Assembly: GCA_937959375.1 (NCBI GenBank)
Contig: CALGLS010000289.1
Coordinates: forward strand, 1 to 9,760
Direction of reading: 5' to 3'
Length of the DNA stretch: 9,760 bases
DNA from: an uncultured Saprospiraceae bacterium
Lineage (GTDB): Bacteria > Bacteroidota > Bacteroidia > Chitinophagales > Saprospiraceae
Both the position numbers and the translations under genes were made by a program. The notes beneath the pieces were generated by a model that worked only from the letters and a program-made list of their open reading frames with translations, did not search any database and was not told the origin of the DNA. This document shows, piece by piece, positions 6,526-9,760 of the stretch. Position 1 is the stretch's first letter, and every line of letters begins with the position of its first letter.

Positions 6526-6560
6526 ATCGAAATTAGAATTTTCCTATTAACGTAAAAATC

Positions 6561-6642
6561 AAAATTCAACGATTCAACGATTCAACGATTCGACGATTCG
6601 ACGATTCAACGATTCAACGATTCAAAATTCAACGATTCAACA
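6561..6642. repeat. Octanucleotide tandem array (AACGATTC)n
   Basis: Units in order: AAAATTC (7 bp), AACGATTC x3, GACGATTC x2, AACGATTC x2, AAAATTC (7 bp), AACGATTC, then a partial AACA. Eight of the units are full 8-mers, and the two 7-bp variants are identical. No spacers are present, so it is a simple satellite and not a CRISPR array. It ends 74 bp upstream of the ATPase start codon. Confidence 0.92.
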
Positions 6643-6677
6643 TTACACTAGGAGGCAGAAAGCCACAAAATCCAGCA

Positions 6678-6705
6678 CTTGGGGCATTATCCCAAGCATA
6701 TTTTT
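6678..6705 (+). terminator. Terminator-like hairpin or leader attenuator just upstream of the ATPase gene
   Basis: CTTGGG (6678-6683) pairs perfectly with CCCAAG (6691-6696) around the 7-nt loop 6684-6690. After CATA, a run of five T follows (6701-6705). It has the layout of a weak intrinsic terminator, yet it ends only 12 nt before the ATG at 6717. Any transcript for the ATPase gene starting upstream must pass it, so it may attenuate transcription or mask the ribosome-binding region. Confidence 0.4.
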
Positions 6706-6716
6706 AAAGCCTATTT

Positions 6717-9700
6717 ATGAAAAATCAATCAAATAAAAATACAACACTAGAAGGTGGAACCTACGAAATAATCCGACAGCGATTAGACAAGCAAGCGACC
6801 GAATTACGCAACCGACTTAGCCAACTAAACGACGCACGAAAGGAAGTTTTCGGTGCCATCGAAACACAACTCATTGCCAATGATAGAATCAACACCGACA
6901 ATCACTGCATCGCACGCGACATCGTAGCCATTGGAGATTTATGCATCTTTGGTTACAATGTTCATATTGGTCTAAGATCAGGGATTAAGGTTCAAGATGT
7001 TTTTAGTATTTATAAATTTGAAGGCAACAGCTTTCAGAAGGAAGACCTAAGTCTTCTGAATCATGAGAAGTTTGAATTAGATTTTCAAAACTTATATCGC
7101 TACTACAAAGAGGCTTCCTTTGCACGATTTATGGTCATCGGGTCTTATCTCTATATGGTTTTTCATGTGGGTAAGACAAGTGCAGACTTCAAGTCTTTTA
7201 AGTGGTTGATGAATGATGGTCAATTGACTTACATTGACAATCGTTCGGATCAAGAAGTACGCTTCCCTGCTCAGCATGAATTCAAGTGGACACGTGTACA
7301 CCGTGATTTTCACCGAAAGGGAAATCACCCACACGTATCTGTTATGGATCGCGTATTTGTTGAAACAGTTGGTGGTGACTTAACCATAAAGGTGGAAGAC
7401 AACACAGATGATGGACTTGGAATCTATCGGGAGGAAGTCGAGTATCAAGATCAAACCCTTGATGACGCAGAATACCTTTATGCCGATTTAGGAAATCTAA
7501 TTGTGTTGAAAATTCGACCTTATCAAGAGGAATTCAGATACTTCGTTTTTAATGAAAAAATGCAGGAAGTACAACGCATTGATGCGTTAGCAGACTCTGG
7601 TGTGCTATTGCCAGATCAGCACGGAATTATCTTTGCGAATGGCTATTATTTGCAAACTGGTGAGCATAAAATATTCGATCCGAATATGCGCAACAAGCGT
7701 TTTAAGAAGCGCATCGTTTCGCCAAATGGAGAAGACTTTTTGTATGTTTTTTATAACAATACAAAAGGCACCTATGTCTTGCATCACTATAATCTTATTG
7801 CACAAAAAGTAACCACACCAATCATTTGTAATGGCTATGCCCTATTCCCAAATGGTGAGTTAACTTACTTCAAAGCAGAAGAGGAAGCGACCAAGCATCA
7901 CGTAGCGCAGATTTGGCAAACGCCATTTGTGGCAGGCACCATTATGCCTTCTGAGCACAAGGACTCCTACCTTTTTAAGATTGGAAATAAAGACATCGTT
8001 AAAGCTATGGCGGAATGCCAAGAGGTGTTAATTCTTTGCGGAAAGCAAGATAGCTACAACGACTTATATACGGACCTATCCAAGAAGTGTGCTGACATCA
8101 ATGACTCCTATTACTGGATTACGAAAGAAGAAACATTCAACTTGGCAAGCGGCTTAGCGCAAATTCAAGAGACTGCAACTTCTGCCATCGATGAGTATGA
8201 GAAGAAGCGTAGTATTGAAAAAAGTACCGCTACAGAAATTAATCGTGTCAACACAAAAGCAACGCGTCTTTTCGAGACAGCACGTCGTCAAACTTTTGAC
8301 AAAATTGATTTGTTTGTAGAAGCTTTAAGTGAGTTGCGTATGCTCCGTGGTGAAGTTATCTCACTAAAAGAATTGCGCTACAGCGATTTAGAATTGGTAG
8401 AAAGCTTAGAAGCTAAAAGTGCAGAAATGACCGACCAGTTATCTAATGACTGCGTACAGTTTCTTTTGCAAGATGAGGCTTTAAAACCTTACGAAGTAAA
8501 AGTAGAGAACGAAGCAGAGCAGATTACTTTGGTAGAAACCGGTATGGCTGCTAAGGAGCGGGAAGCTAGTATTGAAAAGATTGCCAATGAATTGGAAATG
8601 CTCATTGAAATCGTCAGTAATTTGAAGATTGAAGATGCTACGCACACCACACGAATCATCGATAATGTCTCAACTATTTTTGCACGATTGAATCAAGTAA
8701 AAGCGGCCGTAAAGAAAAAGCAGAAGAGCCTGCTTGGCACGGAGTCTATTGCTGAATTCAATGCGCAATTGAAACTACTAGACCAAGGTATTATCAACTA
8801 CCTCGACATTTCTGACAGTCCTCAGAAATGCGATGAGTATCTGACTAAACTCATGGTACAGTTGGAGGAACTGGAAAGCCGATTTGTAGAGTTTGAAGAT
8901 TTTATTCTAAAAATAACCGAGAAGCGTGAGGAAATTTACAACGCTTTTGAAGCAAGAAAGAACAGCCTTTTAGAGGCTCGTAATAACCGAACATTTGCTT
9001 TGCAAAATGCAGCAGATCGAATTCTTAAAGGAATTCGCACACGCATCAAGTCGATCAAGGATGTCAATGAAATCAATGGTTTCTTTGCAGCCGATTTAAT
9101 GATTGACAAGGTACGCGACATCATTCAGCAATTGAATGATTTAGACGACAGCAACAAAGCGAGTACGGTACAAACTACGTTAAAAACGCTTAAAGAAGAA
9201 GCTATTCGCCAGTTGCGTGATCGGCAAGATCTTTTTGTGGATGGAGAGAATGTTATCCAGTTAGGAAAGCACAAGTTTTCAGTGAACATTCAACCTTTAG
9301 ACCTGACTATTGTACAGGAAGATGGCAAGATGAACTTTCACTTGACCGGAACAGATTTCTTTTCTGAAATCAATGATGCTGAGTTTTTAAAAACCAAAGC
9401 GGTTTGGAATCAGTCCATTGTTTCGGAAAACGATATCGTTTCTCGAGCAGAGTATTTAGCCTATCAAGTGTTTCAGTCCACTGACAGAAAAGAACTGATG
9501 GAAGCGAATGCCGATTTGTTACAGTTTGTGCAAAAGTATGCAGCTACGCGCTATCAAGAAGCCTACACCAAAGGTATTCATGACGAAGATGCGAGTAAGT
9601 TGCTGACTGCTTTGTTGCAACTCTCTAGTCAGATTGACTTGCTATGTTTTGTGCCAGAGGTACGAGCTTGCGCAAAATTGTTTTGGAAAACTTTTTTGGC

Positions 9701-9760
9701 AAAAGAGCAAAAGACTTTGTTTCAAAACCAGTTTAATTCTGCCGCTAAGATTTTAAAAAT
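6717..9760 (+). CDS. Giant DUF3686-type 'DNA repair ATPase', N-terminal 1014 residues (3' truncated)
   Basis: The frame opens at the ATG at 6717, the first start after an in-frame TAA at 6705, and remains open to the window end (1014 codons plus 2 bases). The N-terminus carries LEGGTYEIIRQRL (about residues 11-23), a short coiled coil, then IGDLCIFGYNVHIGLR, which I recognise from the DUF3686 family (PF12458) of very large bacterial 'DNA repair ATPases'. A beta-rich region with repeated short strands (about 120-420) is followed by long alpha-helical, coiled-coil segments (about 470-860, e.g. LRMLRGEVISLKELRYSDLELVE near 540) and a further mixed segment near 855-1014. In the family a C-terminal AAA+ ATPase module is expected, but no Walker A or B motif is seen here; it should lie beyond the window. 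There is no signal peptide or membrane helix, so it is cytoplasmic. Its place after yqiJ-yqiK suggests action at flotillin-organised membrane. 'DNA repair' is a family name, not something the visible sequence demonstrates. Confidence 0.88.
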   Translation, partial: MKNQSNKNTTLEGGTYEIIRQRLDKQATELRNRLSQLNDARKEVFGAIETQLIANDRINTDNHCIARDIVAIGDLCIFGYNVHIGLRSGIKVQDVFSIYKFEGNSFQKEDLSLLNHEKFELDFQNLYRYYKEASFARFMVIGSYLYMVFHVGKTSADFKSFKWLMNDGQLTYIDNRSDQEVRFPAQHEFKWTRVHRDFHRKGNHPHVSVMDRVFVETVGGDLTIKVEDNTDDGLGIYREEVEYQDQTLDDAEYLYADLGNLIVLKIRPYQEEFRYFVFNEKMQEVQRIDALADSGVLLPDQHGIIFANGYYLQTGEHKIFDPNMRNKRFKKRIVSPNGEDFLYVFYNNTKGTYVLHHYNLIAQKVTTPIICNGYALFPNGELTYFKAEEEATKHHVAQIWQTPFVAGTIMPSEHKDSYLFKIGNKDIVKAMAECQEVLILCGKQDSYNDLYTDLSKKCADINDSYYWITKEETFNLASGLAQIQETATSAIDEYEKKRSIEKSTATEINRVNTKATRLFETARRQTFDKIDLFVEALSELRMLRGEVISLKELRYSDLELVESLEAKSAEMTDQLSNDCVQFLLQDEALKPYEVKVENEAEQITLVETGMAAKEREASIEKIANELEMLIEIVSNLKIEDATHTTRIIDNVSTIFARLNQVKAAVKKKQKSLLGTESIAEFNAQLKLLDQGIINYLDISDSPQKCDEYLTKLMVQLEELESRFVEFEDFILKITEKREEIYNAFEARKNSLLEARNNRTFALQNAADRILKGIRTRIKSIKDVNEINGFFAADLMIDKVRDIIQQLNDLDDSNKASTVQTTLKTLKEEAIRQLRDRQDLFVDGENVIQLGKHKFSVNIQPLDLTIVQEDGKMNFHLTGTDFFSEINDAEFLKTKAVWNQSIVSENDIVSRAEYLAYQVFQSTDRKELMEANADLLQFVQKYAATRYQEAYTKGIHDEDASKLLTALLQLSSQIDLLCFVPEVRACAKLFWKTFLAKEQKTLFQNQFNSAAKILK

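Larger units (their letters stand above)
6371..6716. other. Repeat-rich 346-bp gap between the flotillin and ATPase genes
   Basis: No coding sequence is visible. In order it contains a short CTCAA/TTGAG stem (6390-6404), a GC-rich hairpin (6432-6458), a hexanucleotide array (6465-6504), a second GC-rich hairpin (6505-6525), an octanucleotide array (6561-6642), and a terminator-like hairpin (6678-6705) just before the ATPase start. The length and content contrast with the compact yqiJ-yqiK gap and suggest separate control of the ATPase. An exact -7-like TACTTTTG lies at 6394-6401 but lacks a -33 TTG. Confidence 0.7.

Noticed and set aside
6561..6642. Short regular repeats considered as a CRISPR array
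   Set aside because: Units are 8 bp and contiguous with no unique spacers, and no cas genes are present.
6650..6655. AGGAGG, a perfect Shine-Dalgarno core
   Set aside because: No start codon lies at a usable distance; the ATPase ATG is over 60 bases away. Bacteroidota also rarely rely on this motif.
7092..7334. An 80-codon - strand frame within the ATPase gene
   Set aside because: It lies wholly inside the DUF3686-type coding frame and shows no domain or signal of its own. The same applies to the small frames at 7600-7812 and 8936-9124.

Overview
The window looks like chromosomal DNA of a Bacteroidota bacterium, probably a marine or environmental member of the Flavobacteriia or Saprospiria; the exact order cannot be fixed from sequence alone. 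Evidence: two type IX secretion (T9SS) C-terminal sorting tails, an 'A-Q' signal-peptidase junction, a Bacteroidota-type -7 promoter box (TAnnTTTG), weak Shine-Dalgarno usage, AT-rich intergenic DNA, and short tandem repeats between genes. All convincing genes lie on the + strand.

Left part (1-2780): the 3' end of a secreted protein with tyrosine-rich beta repeats and a T9SS tail is followed by a complete secreted protein. That second protein has a signal peptide, seven FG-GAP/VCBS-type calcium-binding repeats (likely a seven-bladed beta-propeller) and a T9SS tail. A candidate promoter precedes it and a strong intrinsic terminator follows it.

Middle (2726-3488): about 760 bp with no credible gene but dense in palindromes. 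The most striking is a 90-bp, in-register imperfect palindrome flanked exactly by an 8-bp direct repeat, TTTTTCAC. This is the signature of a small MITE-like element inserted into the T-tail of the upstream terminator. Further on are a long AT-rich stem, a cluster of an 18-bp repeat (two direct copies and one degenerate inverted copy), and two stem-loops just upstream of the next operon.

Right part (3489-9760): a recognisable membrane module. It consists of a YqiJ/NfeD-like membrane protein with an OB-fold (DUF1449 type), a very long YqiK-type flotillin (SPFH/band 7 plus an Ala/Glu/Lys-rich coiled coil), and the first 1014 codons of a giant DUF3686-type 'DNA repair ATPase' that runs off the window. 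The first two genes correspond to E. coli yqiJ-yqiK. I infer that the ATPase is a functional partner, perhaps remodelling or sensing a flotillin-organised membrane domain during stress; its 'DNA repair' name is not supported by anything visible here. The 346-bp gap before the ATPase holds a hexanucleotide array, an octanucleotide array, two GC-rich hairpins and a terminator-like hairpin ending 12 nt before the ATPase start codon, so ATPase expression may be separately controlled.
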